Source: DATAQC01 sp038238185 (GTDB lineage Bacteria > Actinomycetota > Acidimicrobiia > Acidimicrobiales > AC-14). From it: a stretch of 64,000 bases of DNA. Shown here one piece after another: positions 17,413-24,853 of this stretch. The notes beneath the pieces were generated by a model, which was given only the letters and a program-made list of their open reading frames with translations, searched no databases and was not told where the DNA came from. Position 1 is the stretch's first letter, and the number at the start of each line of letters is the position of its first letter. Location: NCBI GenBank assembly GCA_038238185.1, contig JBBRXY010000001.1, positions 27,161-91,160 on the forward strand. Reading direction: 5' to 3'. Made by a program: the position numbers and the translations under genes.

Positions 17413-17766
17413 GTGGGTCTCGGAAGACGCAACAAGCGGGCGGCGGCTCGGGCAGCCCTCGAGCTCGAGGCCGCCGAGATCATCGACGTGCGTATCGCCG
17501 ACGGGCGACCTCCGCCCGAGGTCTTCCGGGCGGCGGCGGTCCGCCAGGCGGCGAAGGGCCTGCCGGCGGACGCCTGGTACCGACCCGCCGATGCTCCGGC
17601 CCGGGGCCCCGCACCCGTCCCCGACGATCGCCCATTCGCACCGGCCGTTGGCGCCGATCTCGTCCTGCGAGTGGTACAGATGCCCTTGCCGGCCGCGCCC
17701 CCGCCGACGGCGACGACGCGCCGAGGAGCGACCGCCCCCCAGGTCGTGGTGGAGGCTCCCAACTAG
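17413..17766 (+). CDS. Hypothetical protein
   Basis: A 117-residue frame with a basic N-terminus, a helical stretch (RAALELEAAEIIDVRIADGR) and a Pro-rich tail. GTG at 17413 gives the most protein-like product; a TTG at 17266 would extend it by 49 residues of poor composition. No motif or membrane segment. It ends at 17766 just before the strong hairpin at 17795-17826, which would terminate it. Overlapping minus-strand frames are less convincing, but the evidence is modest. Confidence 0.4.
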   Translation: MGLGRRNKRAAARAALELEAAEIIDVRIADGRPPPEVFRAAAVRQAAKGLPADAWYRPADAPARGPAPVPDDRPFAPAVGADLVLRVVQMPLPAAPPPTATTRRGATAPQVVVEAPN

Positions 17767-17794
17767 ATCGGCACTCCGACCAGCCCTGCACTCC

Positions 17795-17826
17795 GACCCA
17801 ACCGGCACCGGAGTGCCGGTTGGGTC
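17795..17826. terminator. Perfect 14-bp hairpin between convergent genes
   Basis: GACCCAACCGGCAC (17795-17808) and GTGCCGGTTGGGTC (17813-17826) are exact reverse complements around the four-base loop CGGA. The hairpin lies between a plus-strand gene ending at 17766 and the minus-strand hydrogenase-region gene ending at 17837. There is no long T tract, which is common in GC-rich actinobacteria. It most likely ends transcription from both sides and marks the end of the hydrogenase transcript. Confidence 0.75.
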
Positions 17827-17836
17827 AAGGCTCAGT

Positions 17837-18442
17837 TCACGGCTGCGACTGCGCCTCCACCTTCTCCCGGGCGCGGGCTACGGCGTCGCTCATGGACGCG
17901 GCTCCGGGTGCCGAGCGCGGGGTCCGTCGTCGCAACCTGCGGCCCGACGACCGGGCCTGCGCCCGCCTGCCCTGGGCGGCAGTTCGCCCGCCGGCGACCG
18001 CACCGATCGGTGCCATGCCCCCGGGCGCCCTGGCCGCCACGACGTCGTCCCACTCGTCACCCGTCCTCGGGTTCGGGGGCGCCTCGGGCTCGTCCGCCTC
18101 CGGCTTCCAAGCCACAGCCTGAGGCGGACGGACCCGAGACGGTTGAGGTGCGACGAGCACCGGCGCAGGCGGCGGCGGCTTGCGGGGTGTCTTCTTGGCC
18201 GCGACGACGGCTGCCGTCAAGCCGTCGAGGGCATCTTCGATGACATCGACGTCCTTGATGAGATCACCGACGACCGCTCCCACGGGCGCCGTCTGCTGGG
18301 CGATCGCCCTCAGACCGATCACGATCGTGCCCAGCGTGAAGCTGAGTCGTCGCAGGGCGAACCCAATGGCGAGGATGTACACCGCCAGCACCGCCACCAG
18401 CACCGCCACCAGCACCAGCGTCACCACCGTCTCGATTCCCAT
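17837..18442 (-). CDS. Single-pass membrane protein of the hydrogenase cluster
   Basis: A 201-residue protein with one N-terminal transmembrane helix (about residues 5-28), then a helical segment containing LRAIAQQTAPVGAVVGD and DVIEDALDG, then a long Pro/Arg-rich disordered tail. The region after the helix resembles that of the small membrane protein at 28661-28915 (a helix followed by an RAI motif, a glycine-containing turn and a second amphipathic helix). AAGGAGG lies five bases before the ATG at 18442; a GTG one codon earlier is too close to it. It is the last gene before the hairpin. It may be a membrane scaffold; the function is not known. Confidence 0.72.
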   Translation of the reverse strand: MGIETVVTLVLVAVLVAVLAVYILAIGFALRRLSFTLGTIVIGLRAIAQQTAPVGAVVGDLIKDVDVIEDALDGLTAAVVAAKKTPRKPPPPAPVLVAPQPSRVRPPQAVAWKPEADEPEAPPNPRTGDEWDDVVAARAPGGMAPIGAVAGGRTAAQGRRAQARSSGRRLRRRTPRSAPGAASMSDAVARAREKVEAQSQP

Positions 18443-18470
18443 CACGGCCTCCTTCTCTCGTGTCGATCCG

Positions 18471-18734
18471 TCACGTGCCGATCAGGCGGAGCAGCGCCCC
18501 GCCGTACCGCTCCACCAGGCCCCGGGCGCCGGTGGTGAGCTCTCTGGTCTGCACAAGCTTCGGCAGCGCGTCCAGTTCGCCGGTGATGGCCACCCCGTGC
18601 TCGAGCACGTCGTCGGCCAACCGATTGAGCCTCAACACCTGGCCCAATAGCGCGGTCAGCAGGACCACCACGACGGGCGCTACCACCACCGCCAGCGCAG
18701 CATTCCCGATCCACCACCACGTCGTCCCGCTCAT
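18471..18734 (-). CDS. Small single-pass membrane protein
   Basis: An 87-residue protein: N-terminal transmembrane helix (about residues 8-33, ending LLTALLG) and a C-terminal cytoplasmic helix pair (LNRLADDVLEHGVAITGELD). CAGGAG precedes the ATG. It has the same layout, a membrane helix followed by amphipathic helices of 50-60 residues, as the three proteins encoded at 28096-28915 at the other end of the hydrogenase region. Probably part of a membrane-associated assembly; the role is inference. Confidence 0.75.
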   Translation of the reverse strand: MSGTTWWWIGNAALAVVVAPVVVVLLTALLGQVLRLNRLADDVLEHGVAITGELDALPKLVQTRELTTGARGLVERYGGALLRLIGT

Positions 18735-18792
18735 CCCGCTCTCCTGACACTCAGATCAAACGTCGGCACTCGGATCAACTTCGGCTCTCGGA

Positions 18793-19785
18793 TCAATCGC
18801 CAGGCTGCCGGTCATCGCCGAACCGGGGAGGCGCGGCACCGCGGCCCGTCGACCAGGTGACCCCGCCCAGGCGACCCTCCTGTAACTCCTCGGGCCCCCG
18901 CCGCCGGTACGAACCGACCATGGCGGCCTCGGGCTCGAGGCCGGCGTGGATAGCCAGGCACGGGGCCGAGAATGGGCACGACCCGCACACGGCGGGCGAG
19001 GGGTTCGGGTAGATCGGGGTCGCCGGGTCGGCCATCTCCGCGGCCTCGTCGCTAAGGCGCACTGCGGAGGCGGCCAGTTCCAAGCGGCTCCGCGGCACCT
19101 GCGTGCGCCGGGCGAAGGAGGTTTCCGGGCGGGACGTCCCCGGCGGCGGTCCCGAGCCCTCGCCGGGCACGGCTCGCAGCTCGTTGTAGACGACGCCGGC
19201 GAGCCGTATGCCGAGGAAGAACTGCTCCCAGGCCCAACAGAACGACGTGGTCCGCTCCTCCAGCAACAGGTCGTGGAGCGCGGCCCACTCCCCGGCGACC
19301 GTGCGGTGCTGGACCATCCAGTAGCTGTCGTCGCCGTCGACGACCAGCATGTCGATGCGGCCCTCGTACTCGATCGCCTCCCCGGACGGTTCGGCCAGGT
19401 CGCGGTCGGGTTGACCGGGGTCGGGGATGCGCACCCGGAAGTCGGTCTCCACTCGTACCGGAGAGAAGTCATCGACGGTCGGCGCCCAGTCGAAGTACTG
19501 CTCCAGCAGGCGCCGCCCGACGGCACGCTCGGCTTCCCAAGCCCTCTCGTCGGGCATCTCCCGATCGAATCCGGCAAGGGCGAGGGGCCGGACGATCGCC
19601 CGGTCCCATTCCCACATGCCGGGGAAGTACCACACCGCTAATCCGGCGCGCACGGCCCGGTCGAGGACGCCGGATGTCGACGGCTCCACCAACTCGTAGT
19701 CGCGGCGACGGGGTGACCCGAGGTCCCAGGCCCGTCGGCACCGCTTGAACGACTCCCGATCCGAGGCGGTGATGACGTGGGCCAT
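18793..19785 (-). CDS. Fe-S PD-(D/E)XK nuclease-like protein with degenerate catalytic motif
   Basis: A 330-residue protein of the RecB/Cas4-like PD-(D/E)XK superfamily. The N-terminus has SFKRCRRAW with Cys16, and the C-terminus has CGSCPFSAPC (Cys267, 270, 276); together these form the four-cysteine [4Fe-4S] site of Cas4/AddB-type nucleases. The core motif is present but altered: Glu113 and Asp145 (EGRIDMLVVD) are kept, while the usual D/E-x-K is Gln159-His160-Arg161. It is probably not an active nuclease. It lies within the hydrogenase gene run, 57 bases after a YtxH-like gene, so a redox or assembly role for the Fe-S fold is possible. No cas genes are nearby. Confidence 0.75.
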   Translation of the reverse strand: MAHVITASDRESFKRCRRAWDLGSPRRRDYELVEPSTSGVLDRAVRAGLAVWYFPGMWEWDRAIVRPLALAGFDREMPDERAWEAERAVGRRLLEQYFDWAPTVDDFSPVRVETDFRVRIPDPGQPDRDLAEPSGEAIEYEGRIDMLVVDGDDSYWMVQHRTVAGEWAALHDLLLEERTTSFCWAWEQFFLGIRLAGVVYNELRAVPGEGSGPPPGTSRPETSFARRTQVPRSRLELAASAVRLSDEAAEMADPATPIYPNPSPAVCGSCPFSAPCLAIHAGLEPEAAMVGSYRRRGPEELQEGRLGGVTWSTGRGAAPPRFGDDRQPGD

Positions 19786-19842
19786 GGTCGATCTCGGCCG
19801 CAGTGGTCTGGATGCCGGTGCCGTTGCCCCGCCGTGGCCAGG

Positions 19843-20067
19843 TCAGGCGACGCGGCGGACCGCCGGCCCTTCGCCCGTCCTCTCCGACAACACCTCCCGG
19901 CCCGATCGCACGACATCGCTGAGGAGCGAGAAGCCGCCGGTGAGCAGATCCTTCACCTCATCCGACGAGGTGATGGCCTTCAGCGTGGCCTTGAGCTCCT
20001 CGAAGCCCTCTTCGCCCGCCCTCGTGCCGAGGACGTAGCCCACCGCGAAACCGATCATGACGCCCAC
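19843..20067 (-). CDS. YtxH-like small membrane protein
   Basis: A 74-residue protein with a glycine-rich N-terminal membrane helix of the YtxH kind (IGFAVGYVLGTRAGEEG) followed by an amphipathic helical region. The GTG at 20067 has GGAGG about nine bases upstream and lies inside the end of hypC; the ATG at 20058 overlaps the hypC stop (ATGA) and is an alternative. In either case it is coupled to hypC. It adds to the unusual number of single-helix membrane proteins in this cluster. Function unknown. Confidence 0.7.
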   Translation of the reverse strand: MGVMIGFAVGYVLGTRAGEEGFEELKATLKAITSSDEVKDLLTGGFSLLSDVVRSGREVLSERTGEGPAVRRVA

Positions 20068-20354
20068 TGTTCAACCTCCTCCTTGGTCCATCGCTCGAGA
20101 ATCTCGTCCTCGTCACCGGCCGTCTCCTCCGACGACCCCATCATCTGCAACGACTCAGTCGCCAACCGGACCTCGTCCTCGTCGAGCTTCGACAGGACGA
20201 AACCCACGTGGATGAGCACCCAATCGCCGGGCGCTACCGTCTCCCCCTCCAACAGACCGGTGTTGATCCGGCGCTCGACACCGAAGACGTCGACAACCAC
20301 CAGATCGGGGTGTTCGGTGGCACCGATCACGCGGCCGGGGATGCCGAGGCACAT
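20055..20354 (-). CDS. hypC: Hydrogenase maturation chaperone HypC/HupF
   Basis: A 99-residue protein that opens with MCLGIPGRVI, the HypC signature; Cys2 is the residue that carries the Fe(CN)2CO unit with HypD before transfer to the hydrogenase large subunit. The rest follows the family (LLEGETVAPGDWVLIHVGF) up to about residue 65, and the final 35 residues are an acidic extension beyond the usual 75-90. It lies six bases after hypA. Its client is presumably HhyL, encoded in the same run. HypD is not encoded in the window. Confidence 0.95.
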   Translation of the reverse strand: MCLGIPGRVIGATEHPDLVVVDVFGVERRINTGLLEGETVAPGDWVLIHVGFVLSKLDEDEVRLATESLQMMGSSEETAGDEDEILERWTKEEVEQWAS

Positions 20355-20360
20355 GGCCCC

Positions 20361-20711
20361 CTACGCCTTCGTCTCGACAGGCCGGTACTCGATGGACTCG
20401 AGCATGAGCTCGTCGCCGCCGGTGAGCTGAATGTCGACCCCACCACAGCTCGGACAGGCGAGGGGCACCTCGTCGGTCTCGAACTCGCCCTGGCACGACC
20501 CACACCGGCCCCTGGCCGGAACGAACACCAACTCAGCCGAGGCCCCTTCGGCCGGGCCGCCGCCGGCGGCCATGGCGAAGGACTGCTCGAAGGCCTCGGG
20601 ATGCACGTGGTGGAGCCGGCCGACGTGCACCTTGACGCGCGCCACCGGCCGATCACCGGCTCGCTTTTCGATCGCCCCGACAACTGCCTCGCAAAAACCC
20701 ATCTCGTGCAC
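20361..20711 (-). CDS. hypA: Hydrogenase nickel-insertion protein HypA
   Basis: A 116-residue protein starting MHEMGFC; His2 and Glu3 belong to the nickel-binding N-terminus that is strongly conserved in HypA. The zinc-ribbon has two CxxC pairs: CGSC at about residues 70-73 and CPSC at about 86-89. It delivers nickel to the hydrogenase large subunit, normally with HypB, which is not in the window. Start is GTG at 20711, fixed by the MHE motif. The gene sits between the tiny membrane peptide genes and hypC. Confidence 0.95.
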   Translation of the reverse strand: MHEMGFCEAVVGAIEKRAGDRPVARVKVHVGRLHHVHPEAFEQSFAMAAGGGPAEGASAELVFVPARGRCGSCQGEFETDEVPLACPSCGGVDIQLTGGDELMLESIEYRPVETKA

Positions 20712-20714
20712 GCG

Positions 20715-20834
20715 CTACATCCTCCTCAGCCGGAGATACCGGGCGATATCGGGTAGAGACCGCAGGAACACCGCGAGGCCCCCGAGTACGAGGAGGGCAA
20801 AGATGGCGGTGGCGACGAAACCGACTGTTCGCAT
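20715..20834 (-). CDS. Tiny membrane protein (39 aa), paralogue of the next one upstream
   Basis: A 39-residue protein: an N-terminal hydrophobic helix (VGFVATAIFALLVLGGLAVF) and a basic C-terminal motif, SLPDIARYLRLRRM. The same ending (SLPDIARYLKMRDM) closes the neighbouring gene at 20840-20944. ATG start; it stops three bases before hypA. It resembles the small proteins I know from actinobacterial hydrogenase clusters as DUF6893, an attribution made from memory. It probably sits in the membrane with the motif in the cytoplasm. Confidence 0.75.
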   Translation of the reverse strand: MRTVGFVATAIFALLVLGGLAVFLRSLPDIARYLRLRRM

Positions 20835-20839
20835 ACCCC

Positions 20840-20944
20840 CTACATGTCCCTCATCTTGAGATAGCGGGCGATGTCCGGGAGGGACTTCACGACCACCCCC
20901 GCCACCGCCGCGAACAGCACCGACATGAACAGACGACGGATCAT
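20840..20944 (-). CDS. Tiny membrane protein (34 aa), paralogue of the gene downstream
   Basis: A 34-residue protein: MIRRLFMSVLFAAVAGVVVK, a short membrane helix with a basic N-terminus, then SLPDIARYLKMRDM. The ATG starts one base beyond the stop of the maturation-protease gene, and the gene ends five bases before the start of its paralogue. Conservation of the C-terminal motif in two adjacent reading frames shows both are translated. Function unknown; likely a membrane peptide of the hydrogenase system. Confidence 0.75.
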   Translation of the reverse strand: MIRRLFMSVLFAAVAGVVVKSLPDIARYLKMRDM

Positions 20945-20945
20945 C

Positions 20946-21434
20946 TCAGCTCTCCTTTACCGTCAACGTGGACACATGTTCTGCGACAAGGTTCTCGACG
21001 ACCCGCACGGCTTCGTCGACGGCCGCCGCCATCGGCGCCGACAGACCGATCTGCTCGTCGGTCTCGGCCACCTCGCCGGCCACCAGGAGGAGCTGGTCGA
21101 TCTCGCCGCCCATGTCGGCGAGCAGCCGGAGGACGGTGACGGGGTCCATGTCGTGGGCGTCGGGGGACGCCTCACCACCGAGGTCGGAGGTGTCGGGCTC
21201 GATGACGCTCACCGTGCCGGGAGGGTCGCCCCGGCGCACGGCGTCGATGAGCACGACCAGGTCGTACCCCTCCATCAGCTCCAAGGCGAGGTGCAGCCCC
21301 CGGATGCCGAAGTCGGTCACCTTCACCCCGTCAGGCTGGGGACGCGACGCCAGCCGTTGGGCCACCTCGGTCCCGAACCCGTCGTCGCCCAGGAAGATGT
21401 TCCCGATCCCGGCCACCAGCACCGGCCCGCTCAC
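20946..21434 (-). CDS. Hydrogenase maturation protease (HycI/HybD family)
   Basis: A 162-residue endopeptidase. GIGNIFLGDDGFG is the N-terminal family motif, with Asp in the usual Glu nickel-sensing position; VVLIDAV carries the second acidic ligand and the histidine in DAHDMDP the third. These proteases remove the C-terminal peptide of a hydrogenase large subunit after nickel insertion; HhyL here ends with such an extension after its last metal-binding motif. GTG start overlaps the preceding stop (GTGA). Slightly longer than HybD, mainly at the C-terminus. Confidence 0.92.
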   Translation of the reverse strand: MSGPVLVAGIGNIFLGDDGFGTEVAQRLASRPQPDGVKVTDFGIRGLHLALELMEGYDLVVLIDAVRRGDPPGTVSVIEPDTSDLGGEASPDAHDMDPVTVLRLLADMGGEIDQLLLVAGEVAETDEQIGLSAPMAAAVDEAVRVVENLVAEHVSTLTVKES

Positions 21435-22930
21435 GATGACACCGCCGTTTCGGTTTCCCCCGCGAATTCCAGTAGTTCGACCTCACTGGGATCGAAGTAC
21501 AGGTAGCGCCCGTACCACTGGTGCATGTCGCTCGCGGGGTCGTCGTCGACGGTCACCGCCAACTGCGTGTTGCCGTCGACGTCCTGCAGCACGGCGTGCA
21601 CGTGGGCGGAACGCCCGACCAGGAACATGTCGTGGGCGTCGGCCCGCTGCGTCGGCCGCAGGAGGACGCAGCTCCCTCGCCCGACTTCGGCGTCGCCGAT
21701 CCACACCTTGTCCTCGAAGGGATCGACCTCGCCGTCGACACCTGGGTCCCACCATGGCTTGTCTGGCCCGACGGCCGACTGTGGCTTACCCGGTTTCGGT
21801 GCGATCGCTTCGGGGTCCTCGTCGAGAGTGGTCAAGGTGGGGAAGTCGTCGTCGGCCACCGGCGCGGCCACGTCACGCAGGTAGCGGACGGCGCCGTGCA
21901 GGCGCTCGAAGACTTCCTTGGGCATGATGTCGCAGCGGTCGACGATGGCCGCCGCCCGCGGATCGGTGCCCCGGGCCTCGCGCTTCTCCTCGTCGGTGAG
22001 CGTCATCACCCGGAGGGCCAGCATCTCGTCGATCTCGGTGGAGTCGTAGAACTCGCCGGCGCTCTCGGGGGCGACCTCGGCGTAGTCGTACAGCGTGACG
22101 GGCGACGAGAGCAGCACGTCGTGACGGCCCGGGTCGCCGATGAGCACCGGGAAGGTATGGAGGTTCTCGCAGCCGGCCACCGCCGCCTTGGCGAACTCGG
22201 GCGGGTCGAACAGGGAGATGAAGGACCCGCCTCGGACCGCCACCAGCGTGTGGACCGCCACCATCGACCGGCGAACAACATCGTCGCGATGGGCATTCTG
22301 CTGCGCCCAGTCGGTGACGTTCTCCACCCGTACCCGTACCCGGGCCAACGGGAACGGCCCGGCGCCGGCTCCGTGCCCGAACGAAGTGACGGCCTCGGCC
22401 GAGAGCCGCAAGACCCCGGCCAGCGGTTGGCGGCGCCGCATGATCCGGCCGACCAGACGGCCGTCGGCCGCCCGCAGACGTTCCTCGTGCTGGCTCAAGG
22501 GGAACTCGAAAGCCACGTCGCGCTCGGCACCCACGAGGTCGGCCAAGGCGACGTCGGCGAGGTCGATCTCTTCCTCGGTGGCTTCATCGAAACTGGTCAC
22601 CAGCGCGCCGTCGACGTCGAGGGAGGCGACGGGATCGAAGGCGGATCCGTCGGGGTCGGCGGCGGCCTCGACGCGACGTTCCTGCACCCGGAGGCAACGG
22701 ACTCGCACGTCGAGACGGGACTCGGGTCCCGGGTCGACCACGCACTCGGTCTGCATGACCCAGTCCTCGGATCCGTCGGAGAGGGCGTAGGGCCGGGGGG
22801 CAACGACGCCGAACTGCCACCGGAGCTGGTTCTTGCCCGCCGATGCCCGGTAGGGATAGAGCAGGTAGCCCTCGTAGAGGACGGCATCGGCCACCGCCCG
22901 AGCCCGCACGAACGTCTCGTCGAGATTCAA
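21431..22930 (-). CDS. Conserved hydrogenase-cluster protein of unknown function (499 aa)
   Basis: A 499-residue soluble protein with no signal peptide. It begins NLDETFVRARAVADAVLYEG followed by YLLYPYRASAGKN and is predicted to be a mix of beta and alpha; near the end is a compact domain with VWIGDAEVGRGSCVLLRP and VTVDDDPASDMHQWYGRYLYF. It has few cysteines, so is unlikely to hold Fe-S clusters. TTG at 22930 overlaps the stop of the DUF6084 gene (TTGA); GTG at 22909 is an alternative. Its place between DUF6084 and the maturation protease, with overlaps on both sides, ties it to hydrogenase assembly or function. I do not know a name for the family. Confidence 0.8.
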   Translation of the reverse strand: MNLDETFVRARAVADAVLYEGYLLYPYRASAGKNQLRWQFGVVAPRPYALSDGSEDWVMQTECVVDPGPESRLDVRVRCLRVQERRVEAAADPDGSAFDPVASLDVDGALVTSFDEATEEEIDLADVALADLVGAERDVAFEFPLSQHEERLRAADGRLVGRIMRRRQPLAGVLRLSAEAVTSFGHGAGAGPFPLARVRVRVENVTDWAQQNAHRDDVVRRSMVAVHTLVAVRGGSFISLFDPPEFAKAAVAGCENLHTFPVLIGDPGRHDVLLSSPVTLYDYAEVAPESAGEFYDSTEIDEMLALRVMTLTDEEKREARGTDPRAAAIVDRCDIMPKEVFERLHGAVRYLRDVAAPVADDDFPTLTTLDEDPEAIAPKPGKPQSAVGPDKPWWDPGVDGEVDPFEDKVWIGDAEVGRGSCVLLRPTQRADAHDMFLVGRSAHVHAVLQDVDGNTQLAVTVDDDPASDMHQWYGRYLYFDPSEVELLEFAGETETAVSS

Positions 22931-23559
22931 ATATCTGCCCTTTTGAGGAGGGCCTCGATGACCTGGTCCCAGGTGGGCAGGCCCTCGACCGTCTTGAACC
23001 GCTCGAGGGCGTCGAGGTTGTCGCGACGTAGCCGGAGCCAACCGCTTCCGGGGAAGTAGAGGTCCATCATCGCCCGCCACACCGCGACCGGTAGCCGGAA
23101 GTTCGCCTCCTTGTGCCACGGCACGGGGTCGACACTGAGCCCGGCCTGTCCCTGGGCAAACGACGTGCCGTTGAAGAGGAGGACGAGGGGAACCTCACCG
23201 TCGTCGAGGGAGTGGAGGAACTTGGTCGCCGCCACCTCGAAGTCGTAGGTGCAGGGCACGACGAGGTCGACCTCGGTGCTGCCCTCGAACCCCGCCACCA
23301 TGGCGGTGGCGTGCGTCCACAGGAACGGGCGGAGGGAGTCGCCCCACTGCGGCGTCTCACCGAACATGGCCAGGAGACGCTCCTCCTCGGCCGGTTCGTA
23401 ACGCCGACGCTGTGGCTCGATACGGATCTGGCAGCGGAGGGCCAGAGCGTGAATGGACGCGCCCGTGGTCTCGGTGACGCGCAGCTTGAACAGCAGCGTG
23501 GGTGCCGCCGCGTAGCGATCGGGCTCCACCCCTACCACCTCGAAGGTGAGATTGCTCAT
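22927..23559 (-). CDS. DUF6084-like hydrogenase-cluster protein
   Basis: A 210-residue soluble protein beginning MSNLTFEVVGVEPDRYAAAP, with beta-rich character in the first 110 residues (VPCTYDFEVAATKFLHSL) and the conserved WHKEANFRLPVAVWRAMMDL near residue 165. It matches what I recall of DUF6084, found in actinobacterial [NiFe] hydrogenase clusters, next to DUF5947. ATG overlaps the DUF5947 stop (ATGA) and its own stop overlaps the next TTG start. The dense coupling suggests fixed stoichiometry with its neighbours. Molecular role unknown. Confidence 0.82.
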   Translation of the reverse strand: MSNLTFEVVGVEPDRYAAAPTLLFKLRVTETTGASIHALALRCQIRIEPQRRRYEPAEEERLLAMFGETPQWGDSLRPFLWTHATAMVAGFEGSTEVDLVVPCTYDFEVAATKFLHSLDDGEVPLVLLFNGTSFAQGQAGLSVDPVPWHKEANFRLPVAVWRAMMDLYFPGSGWLRLRRDNLDALERFKTVEGLPTWDQVIEALLKRADI

Positions 23560-24281
23560 TCCGCGCGCGCGGCCACGTCGGCAAAGAACTGGCTGATGGC
23601 CTCATTGGCCTCCTGGCCACCGTCGAAGCCCCGCCAGAGGCGGCGCATCTGGCCGACCAGCTCGTAGCAGGCGTCGATCGGGACGATGAAGCACTCCGGT
23701 GCCTCGTCGCGAGGAGTCCGCACCAACAAGGCTTCGACGTCGGGCTCGAGGGTTTCGAGCACAGGGTTTTCAGCTTTCAACTCGGTCCACGCCTCGAGAG
23801 GCAGCAACGACTCGGTTGCTCCCGCCGGTCCCGGATAGAACCCCACCACCTCACCCATCGACGAGTTGGTGAAGAAGAAGGCCACGCTCACCGGGATCTG
23901 GAGGCTGTCCCACTGACCCCGCGAGAGGGCGAACGCAGGCAGGGCGAGGTACCGCTCGGGCACGGCGCGGTACCGGCCCCCGCCGGCGCCGCCGGGCTGA
24001 AAGAGCAGGTAACACGGACGGCAGGCGCACAGCAGGCTGCGGCTGGTCACGTTGACGATGTGGCTGTGCTCGTCGGCCACCTCGACGCCGCAGAGCTCGC
24101 AACATTCCCCCGGGCGCGGCCGGGGGCGGCGCAACCGCTCGATGACATCGAGGGCGCCGGGGTGCGCCGTCACCGGCACGGCATCGTCACCGGCACCCCC
24201 GATGGGCCGGATGCGCTGGAGGACATCGAGGGGTCCCGATCGTCCCCTGGGTGTTCCGCTCGTCTCTCCGTCGACGGTCAC
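23556..24281 (-). CDS. DUF5947-like, cysteine-containing hydrogenase-cluster protein
   Basis: A 241-residue protein. ECCELCGVEVADEHSHIVNV (from about residue 54) and the following CACRPCYLLF give a CxxC...CxxC metal-binding arrangement; then RYLALPAFALSRGQWDSLQI and a C-terminal helical part with ECFIVPIDACYELVGQMRRL. This fits the DUF5947 family of hydrogenase clusters; the four cysteines could bind zinc or an Fe-S cluster. GTG at 24281 overlaps the stop of the NifU-domain gene (GTGA); the frame is open further upstream but only as shadow of that gene. Confidence 0.82.
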   Translation of the reverse strand: MTVDGETSGTPRGRSGPLDVLQRIRPIGGAGDDAVPVTAHPGALDVIERLRRPRPRPGECCELCGVEVADEHSHIVNVTSRSLLCACRPCYLLFQPGGAGGGRYRAVPERYLALPAFALSRGQWDSLQIPVSVAFFFTNSSMGEVVGFYPGPAGATESLLPLEAWTELKAENPVLETLEPDVEALLVRTPRDEAPECFIVPIDACYELVGQMRRLWRGFDGGQEANEAISQFFADVAARAE

Positions 24282-24853
24282 CGGGGCGCTCCCGCGGCCG
24301 CCGGCGCGCGACCCAGATGGACGGGCGTGGTGACAACCGGAGGCGGTGCGTCGGGCTGGTCGTCGACCACGCCCTCGACGTCGATACGGGCGATCTCGGG
24401 AGCCGCCTCCTCGATCGCCCGCTCCACCGAGGAACGGAGCGTGGCCGACGACGACGGGCACCCGTCGCAACTTCCCAGGAGTCGCAGGTGAAGGGTGGCG
24501 GTGTCGGCGTCGAATCCCAGGATCTCCACGTCGCCCCCGTGGGACGCCAGGTACGGGCGAACGCCCTCGAGGGCCTCCTCCACCCGGGTCGCAAGGTCCT
24601 GGGGGTGCAACCCGTGGAGGACGAGCAGGCTCGAGACCAGCTCGTCGTCGGCAAGCCGGCCCAACAGCGAGAACCCGCCCGGCTCCTCGGCGACGGCGCT
24701 CACTACATGGGCCAGGCCCTCGCCGTACAGGTCGGTGAGCAGGCCGAGCACCTCTTCCACCCGCGACCACACGGCCGGGTCGGCCGTCGAACGCAACTCA
24801 TCGAGCAGCGCCTCGATGCGGTCACCCGCCTTGCGCAGGTTGGACGGGGCCAT
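24278..24853 (-). CDS. NifU C-terminal-domain protein of the hydrogenase cluster
   Basis: A 191-residue protein. Residues about 1-75 are helical without a known motif; residues 78-155 are a NifU C-terminal domain with VRPYLASHGGDVEIL and GSCDGCPSSSATLR, whose CxxC carries a labile [4Fe-4S] cluster in NifU/Nfu scaffolds. A Pro-rich tail follows. It could deliver Fe-S clusters to the hydrogenase small subunit or act in electron transfer. ATG at 24853 overlaps the hhyL stop by ATGA, directly after the catalytic genes, so it is made with them. Confidence 0.88.
   Translation of the reverse strand: MAPSNLRKAGDRIEALLDELRSTADPAVWSRVEEVLGLLTDLYGEGLAHVVSAVAEEPGGFSLLGRLADDELVSSLLVLHGLHPQDLATRVEEALEGVRPYLASHGGDVEILGFDADTATLHLRLLGSCDGCPSSSATLRSSVERAIEEAAPEIARIDVEGVVDDQPDAPPPVVTTPVHLGRAPAAAGAPR

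Noticed and set aside
18793..19785. Cas4 nuclease of a CRISPR system
   Set aside because: Cysteine pattern fits, but the catalytic D/E-x-K is missing and no cas1, cas2 or array exists in the window; neighbours are hydrogenase genes.
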